Shown here: positions 9,808-18,900 of the stretch, piece after piece
How the letters are laid out: each line of letters opens with the position of its first letter
Position numbering within the stretch: position 1 is the first letter of the stretch
From: Saccoglossus kowalevskii
Lineage: Eukaryota > Hemichordata > Enteropneusta > Harrimaniidae
NCBI RefSeq assembly: GCF_000003605.2
Contig: NW_003151258.1
Location: 322,083-351,705, forward strand
Direction of reading: 5' to 3'
DNA length: 29,623 nucleotides
The notes under the pieces: model-generated
The model's database searches: none
The model's input: only the letters and a program-made list of their open reading frames with translations
Told to the model about the DNA's origin: nothing
Made by a program: the position numbers and the translations under genes

Positions 9808-11928
9808 ATGAGTTGGCAAATCACTCTCTTCATATATGTGGTGCCTATATTGCTGATGAATTCTGGTACACTGAAAGGATGTCCATCGGAATGCAGTTGT
9901 GAAGACAGTGACGGAGAGTTGCATGTCGATTGTAGTCACGGTGATATGTCTGAAATTCCTTCAAATATTCCATCTGATACTACGAGATTAGTATTGGAAC
10001 ATAATGATTTGACAACAGTACCGGAACATGCTTTTATCGAATTGTATGCGCTGGTTCACATAAACCTCGGATGGAACGAAATTACAGAGATTTCACCAAG
10101 TGCTTTTGCTGGCGTAACCAGACTAACAGAACTGTTGTTGCATAGGAACAGATTAACATCGTTACCGGAAACTGTTTTTAAAGAGTTACCAAACCTCGGG
10201 AAACTCGATATATCCTACAATTCGTTGACATCTTTACCAAGTGAAATATTTCACAACTTGACTGATTTAACAACACTTGACTTGTCCTATAATAATCTTC
10301 AATCACTGAATACATCAATATTCAATAGGTTATACAATCTACTTGAGTTACGTCTCCACACTAATGACATAACATTCTTACCATCATCGATATTCCATGC
10401 ACTGACAAAACTAATATACCTGAGCGTTAGTTATAATGAACTGACATCTTTATCAACCACTCATTTCAGTACATTGACAAGTCTAAGATCTCTCCAACTT
10501 TATAATAATAAATTAACTGCGTTGCCACGTGACATATTTAAACCATTGACTGAATTGACATCGTTACATATAGGTTCAAATCAACTACATTCTCTAACGA
10601 TCCATAATTTAACACAGTTGGTCACCTTGCATGCGTCACATAATAGATTCACAGATATATCTTTTCAACAAGAATTAACAGAGAATGCAGTAAATATTTT
10701 TGGATTGCCAAACTTACGTTATTTATATTTGCAAAATAATGACATTACACATGTACATGGAACAATTGATATTTTCTCCGGAATAAATAGCTTGATGCTC
10801 GGATTCAATAAACTTACGTTTTTACCTCGGCTTCCTTCAGGACTACGTCATTTATACCTCGAAAATAACAAATTTGCACATTTGCCTGACACTATTCAGA
10901 GTTTATCGAATCTCCACAGACTAACTCTTAATAGCAATGAACTAAAACATTTACCAAATTTTCACAATCTAACAGCACTACAAGTGTTAAAGCTCTCAGG
11001 TAATCCCTGGTCATGTGACTGTCACATGACTGCTTTCAAGAGATGGATACACAATAACACACAAGTAGATACCCAACTAATCTGTCAATATCCAATCGAG
11101 TATACCGGAACAAACATTGTCAATTTAACAGTATCAGATCTTCAGTGTCTTCCACCGAAATTTAACAGCCCATTTGAATGGGTGTATGTTGGGATAGGTG
11201 AATCCATAACACTGACTGTTAATGTTAATGTCCCACTTCCACATATCCAGTGGATACCTCCTAGTGGCATTGTAATTGGTACTGAGCGTGATTCTGTAGT
11301 CCGTCTTGAATCAGACGGCAGTCTTTTCATCCCATCTGTACAGAATGACTTAGTTGGGTCATATGTGTGCATTGCGAACTACGATAAGGACCAAGCAGTA
11401 GCAGTACGATATCTACAAATACGTTCTCCACCACGAGCCACGACCACATATGCGACTGGCTTACCGCCCACTACCTACATACCTGAGACGACCAGTGAGA
11501 ACACCTCTCGTAATATATTATTCACAATAAATACCAGAACAAAGGATGCCCATGAAACAGCACCAACTAAACAAGATTATTTACCAACTTATGTAGGATA
11601 CGTTGCATCATTTATTATGGGGTCGGTGATTGGAACAGTTACGATAGTGTTTATACTTTGCTGTCGACGCCATCGTGGTCGTAAACAAAATACAACACCG
11701 GAGAGTACAGAAGTAAACATCGATCTTCCTTCTCGCAATAATTTGAATGATGATCCTAATCTCCACTACGCGGATCTCAGCAATGTAGATTCCAATATTT
11801 ATCAACAATTGACTACGATTAATAACGTCACTGGGGGTTATGTTAATTCAGAGATGTTAGCGACACAAGTGGTTCCTCAAGAAGATGGTGAACATACAGA
11901 GAACATTTATCATTCCGTTGATGCTTGA
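9808..11928 (+). CDS. LRR-Ig single-pass receptor with ITAM/ITIM-like cytoplasmic tail
   Basis: A 706-residue type I membrane protein in one coding exon. Order: signal peptide (about 1-24); LRRNT with C25, C29, C31, C42; about thirteen LRRs (58-400); LRRCT with C403, C405, C426, C447; one Ig domain (449-540) with W482 and C521; a Thr/Pro-rich stalk; a transmembrane helix (about 594-618) followed by CCRRHRGRK; and a tail of about 86 residues. The tail holds LHYADL (Y654) and IYQQL (Y665), seven residues between the two YxxL blocks, then YVN (Y678) and IYHSV (Y701). The start follows an acceptor AG at 9793. In the Ig domain the usual B-strand cysteine is Val471. The architecture suits a cell-surface adhesion or immune recognition receptor; the ligand is unknown. 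The paralogue at 2-181 lies about 11.7 kb upstream. An AMIGO/LRRIG-type neural adhesion role is an alternative. Confidence 0.93.
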   Translation: MSWQITLFIYVVPILLMNSGTLKGCPSECSCEDSDGELHVDCSHGDMSEIPSNIPSDTTRLVLEHNDLTTVPEHAFIELYALVHINLGWNEITEISPSAFAGVTRLTELLLHRNRLTSLPETVFKELPNLGKLDISYNSLTSLPSEIFHNLTDLTTLDLSYNNLQSLNTSIFNRLYNLLELRLHTNDITFLPSSIFHALTKLIYLSVSYNELTSLSTTHFSTLTSLRSLQLYNNKLTALPRDIFKPLTELTSLHIGSNQLHSLTIHNLTQLVTLHASHNRFTDISFQQELTENAVNIFGLPNLRYLYLQNNDITHVHGTIDIFSGINSLMLGFNKLTFLPRLPSGLRHLYLENNKFAHLPDTIQSLSNLHRLTLNSNELKHLPNFHNLTALQVLKLSGNPWSCDCHMTAFKRWIHNNTQVDTQLICQYPIEYTGTNIVNLTVSDLQCLPPKFNSPFEWVYVGIGESITLTVNVNVPLPHIQWIPPSGIVIGTERDSVVRLESDGSLFIPSVQNDLVGSYVCIANYDKDQAVAVRYLQIRSPPRATTTYATGLPPTTYIPETTSENTSRNILFTINTRTKDAHETAPTKQDYLPTYVGYVASFIMGSVIGTVTIVFILCCRRHRGRKQNTTPESTEVNIDLPSRNNLNDDPNLHYADLSNVDSNIYQQLTTINNVTGGYVNSEMLATQVVPQEDGEHTENIYHSVDA

Positions 11929-12587
11929 TGATAACACATTATTCATAATCATGACATCTATGTATACATGAGAATAATCAACGTATTCAGAGTTACATTA
12001 ATATTTGAGGTGAAGGGAAATGTAATAATATTGTTCTCAGCTAATAGTGGGGATATATGAGTAATCTATACGTATTAGCATTAATCCTACCAGCCGCATG
12101 TACTTTTACATTGATTTGACCAGATAAGTGTTACATTTATCCATCTACAGAAGACCATGAATCTTGCTAAGACGTAGAGTTGATATTTGCTCCTGAGATG
12201 ACATTGAGCTCAATAAATACCACTGATATCAAAATAAATCAACTACCACAGAATATTGTTGATATCATAGTGACTGTTTAGGTTGTATTCAGATTACAGC
12301 GAGTGGTATATTATATTTTCTTTTCCTGAAATTTAAATTATCACAATATTCACTAAACATTTTACTATTCAAACGACAACTTTTAATATTAAAACCATTG
12401 CGTAATCAGGTTTGTAATATTTGTAATTTACTTTAATCGAATATTAACCAGAAATATCTCACTGACTCTCTCAGTGTATTGGGAAAATACATATCCATTG
12501 ATACAGAATCGAGTTGATAAATGTTATAAACTTTTTCATATTATACCACTAAGGCAACGCTCTTGGAGTGTAAAAGATGGTACTCAT
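11929..12587 (+). other. 3' UTR and flank of the complete receptor, paralogous to 182-780
   Basis: Strongly similar to the flank of the upstream copy through the duplicated segment. Candidate polyadenylation signals AATAAA lie at 12212-12217 and 12233-12238, inside a segment of about 60 bp (about 12175-12238) that the other copy lacks. Confidence 0.65.
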
Positions 12588-12990
12588 TCATTGGTCGATC
12601 TGTACCACGTGCATATAACGATAACTAGACAGTGTTTGAGGAGAATGCACAGAAATACGATCAAAATGATAAATCTGTGTGTATGTCATGTGAGTGATCT
12701 ATATTTAATGTTGTATGAAAAGTTTAATCATCAAGCCCACCAATATTTTTTCAGGCTTGGAAATGCCAGGTCATTGTTCTCTTGAAATGTGCCTGTTTAC
12801 GTGTTTTTTGCATTTTTGCACATGATCTAAAATGCGTAACTAAAATGCAAGGTATGTGACGTGATAATTACACTGTCCATTTCTAAAGCTACCACTTCAC
12901 ATATATTCTATTTGTCGTCAGTTCATGGTATTATAATAAGGAATTCGCACTGACCATCTTTGCATGTTATAAATCATCAAAATTGGTAAT
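12588..12990. repeat. Third copy of the flank module, lacking the 96-bp hairpin
   Basis: Matches 1536-1880 closely (CACGTGCATATAACGATAA, then AATACGATCAAAATGATAAA) and 1054-1320 less closely. It continues to TCTTTGCATGTTATAA, as the 1054 copy does. The hairpin at 1673-1768 is absent at the matching position. Confidence 0.7.
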
Positions 12991-13794
12991 AATACGATAA
13001 TAAGATTCATTTCAACTAAAACAAATTTAACAACGATAATGACTTTTTCTCTATCAGTATGTCTTGGTCATAAGATGTCGATATTTGAAAAATGCAAAGT
13101 AAAAAAAAAAGTATTATAAAAAAACAAAACAATGGTTGTGTTTTCTGCTGGCGTTGTATGCGTTGCATAAAACCAGTGTCGAAAACTGTGCGTTGTGACG
13201 ACAGTAGTGGATTTTTATAGATAAATATATATATCAGTTCTTAACGTAAGTTATGGCAAATTTTGGGTCAGAGCGCCCTCTGATATTTATGGGTAATCAT
13301 CTTTATTTGGAATGGAAGTTTGAGCCCAGCAAGGTGTGATATAACTGGCATAAGCATGAACAACTAATTTGACAGGGAAGTTCTAGTTTTTATATTTACC
13401 TGTCAAATGCATTTATCGGTCCACTGATAAATCTAAATATTGTTTTTCTGTAATTTAGATATATATATATGTATGTATATGGCGGACAGAAGTTGAGTCC
13501 CCCACGGAGAAGAATAAAAAAATGGCAGCGTAGTGATATCATATGGTAACAGCATCGGCAAACGATTCCTTGCTTTAATCGACAAGTGCTTCCCGACTGG
13601 GAATAATCTCAGGAATTTTTTCAACAAAAATGTATGAACAATTTAAAGGATACAATTAACAATAAAAACAAACGTCAACTTACGAACGATAAGAACACCA
13701 CGACCGACATAACAAAAGTAAATAAGCTATGCATTTGACAGAAAAAAACGGCATGCCCACTGAACATGAAGTGTTTGCAGCCTGGTGTCATATA
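12991..13794. other. Intergenic, with a small inverted repeat; no gene seen
   Basis: Contains the inverted repeat TTTGACAGG (near 13369) and CCTGTCAAA (near 13400), and a TTTATC...GATAAA palindrome just after it. Its right end may belong to the Penelope-like element that follows, but the reading frame there is decayed. Confidence 0.45.
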
Positions 13795-14016
13795 CCAAGC
13801 GAAACTTACGCGGTTACCTGAAATGGATTCTAAACAAGGTACAGAAACCAAACAGGCTCATTTCGTAATCGGCCCTTTAGAAATGCGACAGAACTAAGCA
13901 AGCATGTTTGGTCACTCAGAGAAAAAAATATTGAGCATAGAATAACATGGAAAATTTTTGCTCACGGTAGCCCATACAATAGCTCTATCAATATTACTAT
14001 TTATTATGTTATTTAG
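13795..14016 (+). pseudogene. GIY-YIG-type endonuclease relic of a Penelope-like retroelement
   Basis: One frame ending at TAG 14014-14016 reads TYAVT, a stop, NGF, a stop, then TRYRNQTGSFRNR, ATELSKHVWSLREKN and ITWKIFAHGSPYNSS. This matches the pattern Y-x-G-L-T-x-x-x-F-K-x-R-Y-x-N-H-x-x-S-F followed by T-x-L-S-K-x-(I/V)-W-x-L-K found at the C-terminus of metazoan retroelement proteins. I attribute it to Penelope-like elements, which carry a GIY-YIG endonuclease after the reverse transcriptase. Two in-frame stops (near 13822 and 13834) and a His-to-Gln change at the usual NH position show it is dead. The reverse transcriptase itself is not seen. The hammerhead motif 75 bp downstream supports the assignment. 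Confidence 0.62.
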
Positions 14017-14090
14017 TACAAAATAAACCCGTATTTTAATTTGCGAAGTTTATAATGTATGCTCGTTGGTGCAGTGAATTATTAAACATA

Positions 14091-14143
14091 AAACTCCTGA
14101 TGAGTGAGGTACTTGTACCTTACGAAACAGTGCTGTCGAGTTT
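14091..14143 (+). ncRNA. Type I hammerhead ribozyme motif
   Basis: All conserved parts are present in order. Stem I 5' strand AAACTC (14091-14096); core CTGATGA (14097-14103); stem II GTGAGGTAC (14104-14112) with GTACCTTAC (14115-14123), nine pairs with one G-U; core GAA (14124-14126) and A15.1 (14127); stem III CAG/CTG (14128-14130 with 14133-14135) with a two-base loop; U16.1 (14136) and C17 (14137), forming a GTC cleavage triplet; and stem I 3' strand GAGTTT (14138-14143), which pairs perfectly with the 5' strand. Predicted self-cleavage is between 14137 and 14138. A very short stem III is the known hallmark of hammerheads in Penelope-like elements and retrozymes, where they usually act as dimers. 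Confidence 0.85.
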
Positions 14144-14453
14144 CAATATTCATGTAGTTGTGTATTAATTCCGTCTATTATCATATCTCTCTTGTTTTGG
14201 AATAGTCGATTCTCATATCTACATTTATTGCATAACAGTGTTTGCAATACAAAAAATAAGAGAAACATAGCTTTATTATATGATTATATTCACATAAATT
14301 GTTTTAACTCACTTCGATTGTATGTACGAATATTTGTTGATGGATGTTTTCTCAAACACCCTCTGTCGGTGGTACACAAATAATTTGAAAAAAAAAGTTA
14401 AAGAAAAAAAATGTCATGAACTACCAGCACAACCTTACAGTGCCCTTTGAAAT
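14144..14453. other. AT-rich spacer, no gene seen
   Basis: Contains short A-runs near 14388-14412. Its start may still belong to the tail of the Penelope-like element. Confidence 0.4.
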
Positions 14454-14994
14454 ATGTACGCTCGTACTACTATCCTCGGGGGCGGAGCTACGTCACAGAC
14501 GTTCCACGTTGCTAAGACGCGCACCACTGTACATGCATTTCTATGGGCTCTGTGCGCGATGCTGTGGAACGCCGGTCGAGCCGGTGAAAATTCGAAAAAA
14601 CAACACAAACTCGACTTTGAAGTAATCCTGAACAACCAAATTTATATATGTTACACACGTAGGGCTAATCTTGTTATACTGTTCAGAGGAGTCTCAACAG
14701 TCATCCCAAAGTACCGTTTTCCGCGAGTCTTGCGCCTTTGTTTTCACCGCCGTGGGTTGCCAGGCGGTGAAAATGCCCGGATGTCCGCCCCCGAGGATAA
14801 AATGGAATGCTATTCTTAATTTTTGTTACATGTACGCATGTTTTAGCGCACGTAGCAGTGACAATGTTTTATGTCATAATCTGTTACATTCAATCGTTTT
14901 AGTATTAGTCATCGTCGCAAACCACGCCCTCTTCCGGCAACTGATGGCTGCCTCCAAGCGGAAAAAATACTCTGGCGGGCGAGAATGCTATTAG
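14454..14994. promoter_or_regulatory. CpG-rich block with inverted repeats, function unknown
   Basis: GC- and CpG-rich compared with its surroundings. It holds a GC-box-like GGGGGCGGAG (14478-14487), ACGTCAC near 14490, and CTTCCGG at 14931. A perfect 16-bp inverted repeat pairs 14471-14486 with 14784-14799, and an 11-bp hairpin TTTTCACCGCC/GGCGGTGAAAA lies at 14741-14773. The block could be a distal or alternative promoter for SSBP1, a divergent promoter, or an old repeat element. The open frames here are a by-product of the base composition. Confidence 0.4.
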
Positions 14995-15360
14995 TCAACA
15001 TATGGTACGATAAAAAACACACATTCCAGTTAAACCCCAAATAAAAGTTTTGCCAATTTTTGTAATACATGTATATCGATATCTAAATATATCCTTGCCA
15101 TAGGAAATAATGGTTAAACAACCTAAAACAAAACATGATATTTTTACTGTATTTTTTTTCTGAACCGAGTATGGTGACACCATATTTCTAATTCATTTTC
15201 TCCATCATCCGATCAAATATATAAGGAATAAAGAAAATAACAATATTTTTTTTTTAGTTTTGTTAGCGATTTTTCAGAAAAAAATATTTTCTTAGTAAAA
15301 ATGGATGGATAGAAAGGACATATATTTGTTTTTAATCAAAATTTATTCTAACTCCAAGTG
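14995..15360. other. AT-rich spacer between the two CpG-containing blocks
   Basis: No gene or strong motif seen; T- and A-runs near 15148 and 15247. Confidence 0.4.
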
Positions 15361-15397
15361 GTTCTACCATAGTTCTACATTGCGACAGACTACTTTC

Positions 15398-15667
15398 CCG
15401 GAAGTAGGAGACTGAAATGCGGAAATACTCCTGCTTTGTCATGGCGAAAACCCGGGCGGAAAATACAAGGATGTAAGTTTGCTTAATCTCGATGGAAAGA
15501 AATGTTATTTTTGTGACGTCGGATTGGTACGCCAACGAAATATCACGCGCGTTTACGTTACACACCGGGTTCAGTATGCGTGCGCATGCGAAACGTCGTA
15601 TCTTCGACTTTCGGGAAAGTGGTCTACCGTGAAAAAAGGGAGTAAAGTTTTGTTAGACCTTTGACCT
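15398..15667 (+). promoter_or_regulatory. Candidate SSBP1 promoter region
   Basis: Within 570 bp upstream of the SSBP1 start codon lie CCGGAAGT (15398-15405, ETS/GABP type), TGACGTCG (15514-15521, CRE-like) followed by an inverted CCAAT box (GATTGG, 15522), TGCGCATGCGAA (15581-15592, 10 of 12 to the NRF-1 consensus), and AGACCTTTGACCT (15655-15667, a DR1-like nuclear-receptor element with one mismatch). ETS/NRF-2 and NRF-1 sites are typical of nuclear genes for mitochondrial DNA maintenance in animals. The transcription start was not determined. Confidence 0.5.
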
Positions 15668-15965
15668 TTGTTATCATCGACTGATATCCGGTCTCCGCGG
15701 ACGTCTGTGCGTTGATAGTTTGCATGGCAATTGATGTATGCTCACGAATACTGGCATGGTAGATGTCTACGCTTACATTAAGCACCACCACACGTGGGAT
15801 GAAAATCCAAAAAATCTATCACACCCGAGGGATGGAGCCCAGGACGATTTTGATTATAAAATTTTGTGCGCATGAGCAATGACCGAGCGGTCGTAATAAT
15901 AATCAGTTTGAGAAGCATGGCTTGCTTCTGCTGAAGGAGTTCCCGCAGATCTGAAGACTACAAAG

Positions 15966-18900
15966 ATGCTTCGTTCAGCGATCAACCGGGTAAGACACTG
16001 ATTAGTCTCCCTCAATGAGGGGTGGGGTGAGGGGTTACTCCTGCGTTGACACGCGTGTTTAGCTGCTGGATGACAAGGGTTTTCTGACAAACATAGATGG
16101 GGGGGGGGGGGTCAACATTAATTGTGACTGTACTCAGGAAACGTGCATTATTCTATAGCCGATAGATTATCTATTAAATGCAACACGTACATTCATCTAG
16201 GTGTATGAATGTATGAACTACAGTGGTGAGAGATGGAATAAGGAGTGGGTGAATAATTATTCGGGGGGGAGGCTTTGCTTGGTTATAGTAATGAAATATG
16301 TACCCATTCAACCAGAGCTTGAATTAACCTAGTCGAAGGTTACATTGAGCATATGTTATTTGCATTGTCATTACATTTACGGCATAGTTTAATACTAAAA
16401 AGAGTCTATTTTGTTGTATATGTGTTTGTCTGATGCTAATCGGGGCGGGGGGGGGGCAAGGGTTATTTTCGTTCAACGTAATTGCAATATTTTATTGTTC
16501 GTACAACGTAAATTGAAAAAATAAATTCCCTAATTCTGTAATCACAGGCTAGACGTACAACATAATCAATCAAATATTTATTTCGTACACTGTAAAAATG
16601 TGTCATTTTTTCATGGTAGGTACAAGAATTTACATCCAATTAAAAAAAGTCATAAAGAATAATCCAGGGCAATTACAGTTTTGAAACTGTAGAACGACTG
16701 GATGACACAATTCACTGCAAAATTCAATTTTCACTTTAAACTTTTTTTTTTCCTTGTAACTTGTAAAAAGCCATTTTCATTTCCCGTAAAACTGTACCAG
16801 CTACCCCCCTCCTATCAATAAAAATCCTACCCTCAATAAAAATCACTAGAATTGCTAAATACACTATGCCCACCTCCTGGGATAGAACAAAAGTGCCTTA
16901 TCACTTTGATATCCCTACCCTACCCTACCCTACCCTATCCTACCCTACCCTACCCTACCCTACCTTACCCTACCCTACCCTACCCTACCCTACCCTACCC
17001 TACCCTACCCTACCCTACCCCACCTCTACCCCTACCCCTACCCTACCCCACCTCTACCCCTACCCCTACCCTACCCCTACCCTACCTTACCATACCATAC
17101 CATACCCTATCTCTACACTACTGTCCTAAGGTTTTAACCCCAGGTGGGAAATTTCACAAAAACATGCCAGACGCTTTCAAGCTTCTCTGATATTTGCCTG
17201 ATAATTTCCCCTATACCTTTGATGTGTTGGGTGTCAGAGTTTCTATTGACTTGTGCACTATTGACAAAAATAAAATAAAAATAATTTATATGAACTGCCA
17301 TCAATCAGATTTCCTATGCATCCCTGTTAGTGGCAAATTTAGTAAATTGTATTTTTGTTTTCCAAATTTACTAAAAATCTGAAGATAAATTAGTGAAAGG
17401 TAGATTACAATGGATGTGGGAAATAGTTGCCATTTTCTTTTTCATTGTTCAAGTATCATATTTACTCTGTACAGTGCCCGGTTTACAATGATGTTACAGT
17501 GATTTCTAGCGTTCATGTACCGGTAGTTGCCATTCAAGACCATACACATAATAAATGATAATATGAAGTTATTATGAGGATACTGCAAAGTATGCATGCA
17601 GACAATACAGCAGGAGTATTGATAGATGGTACGCCCAGCGGAGGTCGATGTGACCACGTACTGTCTGCGTGCATACTTTGCAGTATCCTCGTATTAACCT
17701 TATTATTAGTCCTCGTTCGGACGCAGTCCGAAAATGGGGACTTATGTTTTGACCTCCGTGTGTGCGTCTGTGCATGCGTCCGGACCTGTATCTTAGAAAT
17801 GCCTGGACCAATCACAATCAATCTTCACACATACATCATACATGATATTATACATATGCACATCAATTTGTTTCACAATCTGATTCAAGATGGCCGAATG
17901 GCGGCCATTTTTGTTCTAAAAATCATCAAAATCAAGCATTTCTCGGCTGTTTACAGATGGATTTTGTTTAAACTTGGTATATACATTAGACATTATGGGA
18001 CCTTGATGCAAATAATGTTGTTTTTCAGATAAGATTCAAAATGGCTGACTGGTGGCCATTTTGTTTTAATGAATGTGGCTCTCGTGCCATATCTCTGACT
18101 TGCTTTCACTGATTATATTCAAATTTTAAATATTCATTATACATCATGTCATAGATAAACAGATATATTGGTTTGACGATCCTATTCAAAATGCCTGAAT
18201 GGTGGCCATTTTTGTGCTAAAAAATCATCATATATCAAGCATTTCTGGCATTTATGAATGGATTTTGTTCAAACTTGTTATACATCTTTTCCTTCCAGGT
18301 ATACAACATTGGGAATGCCGAAATCTAAAAGGTTTAGAACAGATTTAGCAACCTTCTTTGTGTGGGGCCCGATAAAACCCTGGGGGCAGCCATGTTTGTT
18401 TTTATTATTAGGGGACGCTTAGGCACATAATCGTTCCGTATTTGGAATTTGAGTTTTCTTATGTGGTAGGATAAAAATACCCAGTGCAATACCGCAAAAT
18501 GACGGCATGCTGTAACTTATGGCATCATGTGTGTAATGTAGTATAAACATAATGCATCAACCTCACCAAGATGTAAATAAGTCTAATATTCCAATCATTG
18601 TGCAGTTATATCCATAATTTTCTCACACTCAACTTTCATGAAAAAAGGTACATGCATTTACCTATGAAGTTATCAAGTTTCAATAAAGATTAATAAGTCA
18701 AGTCAAATAAAATCAGGTTACCAGTGACTTAACATTATATTTTATTTTGTTTTCAGTTGATGCCACCACTAGTGAGAAGTTGCACCACGTCAAGCGAAGC
18801 CCAAATTCGCAGGTTTGAAAAATGTAAGTTGATAATTGTTCACTGCAGAAATGTGTGTGGTACATAGCAAATACACTGATTGGCTGGCTGTGTTTCTATG

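Noticed and set aside
11142-11372. Minus-strand open frame inside the receptor gene
   Set aside because: Shadow of the receptor coding sequence.
15412-15474. Alternative SSBP1 first exon ending at a strong donor (AT before GTAAGT at 15475)
   Set aside because: Joining it to the exon at 18757 gives an immediate in-frame stop because the phase is wrong. The exon at 15966-15989 fits in phase and sense.
15854-16090. Minus-strand open frame of 78 codons overlapping SSBP1 exon 1
   Set aside because: No family motif; it is antisense to the exon and its 5' UTR.
16913-17109. Interstitial telomere repeat
   Set aside because: The unit has five bases (CCCTA), not the six-base animal telomere unit.
16852-17190. 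Open frames of 112 and 87 codons over the pentamer array
   Set aside because: Produced by the five-base repeat, which is open in every forward frame; the region is intronic.
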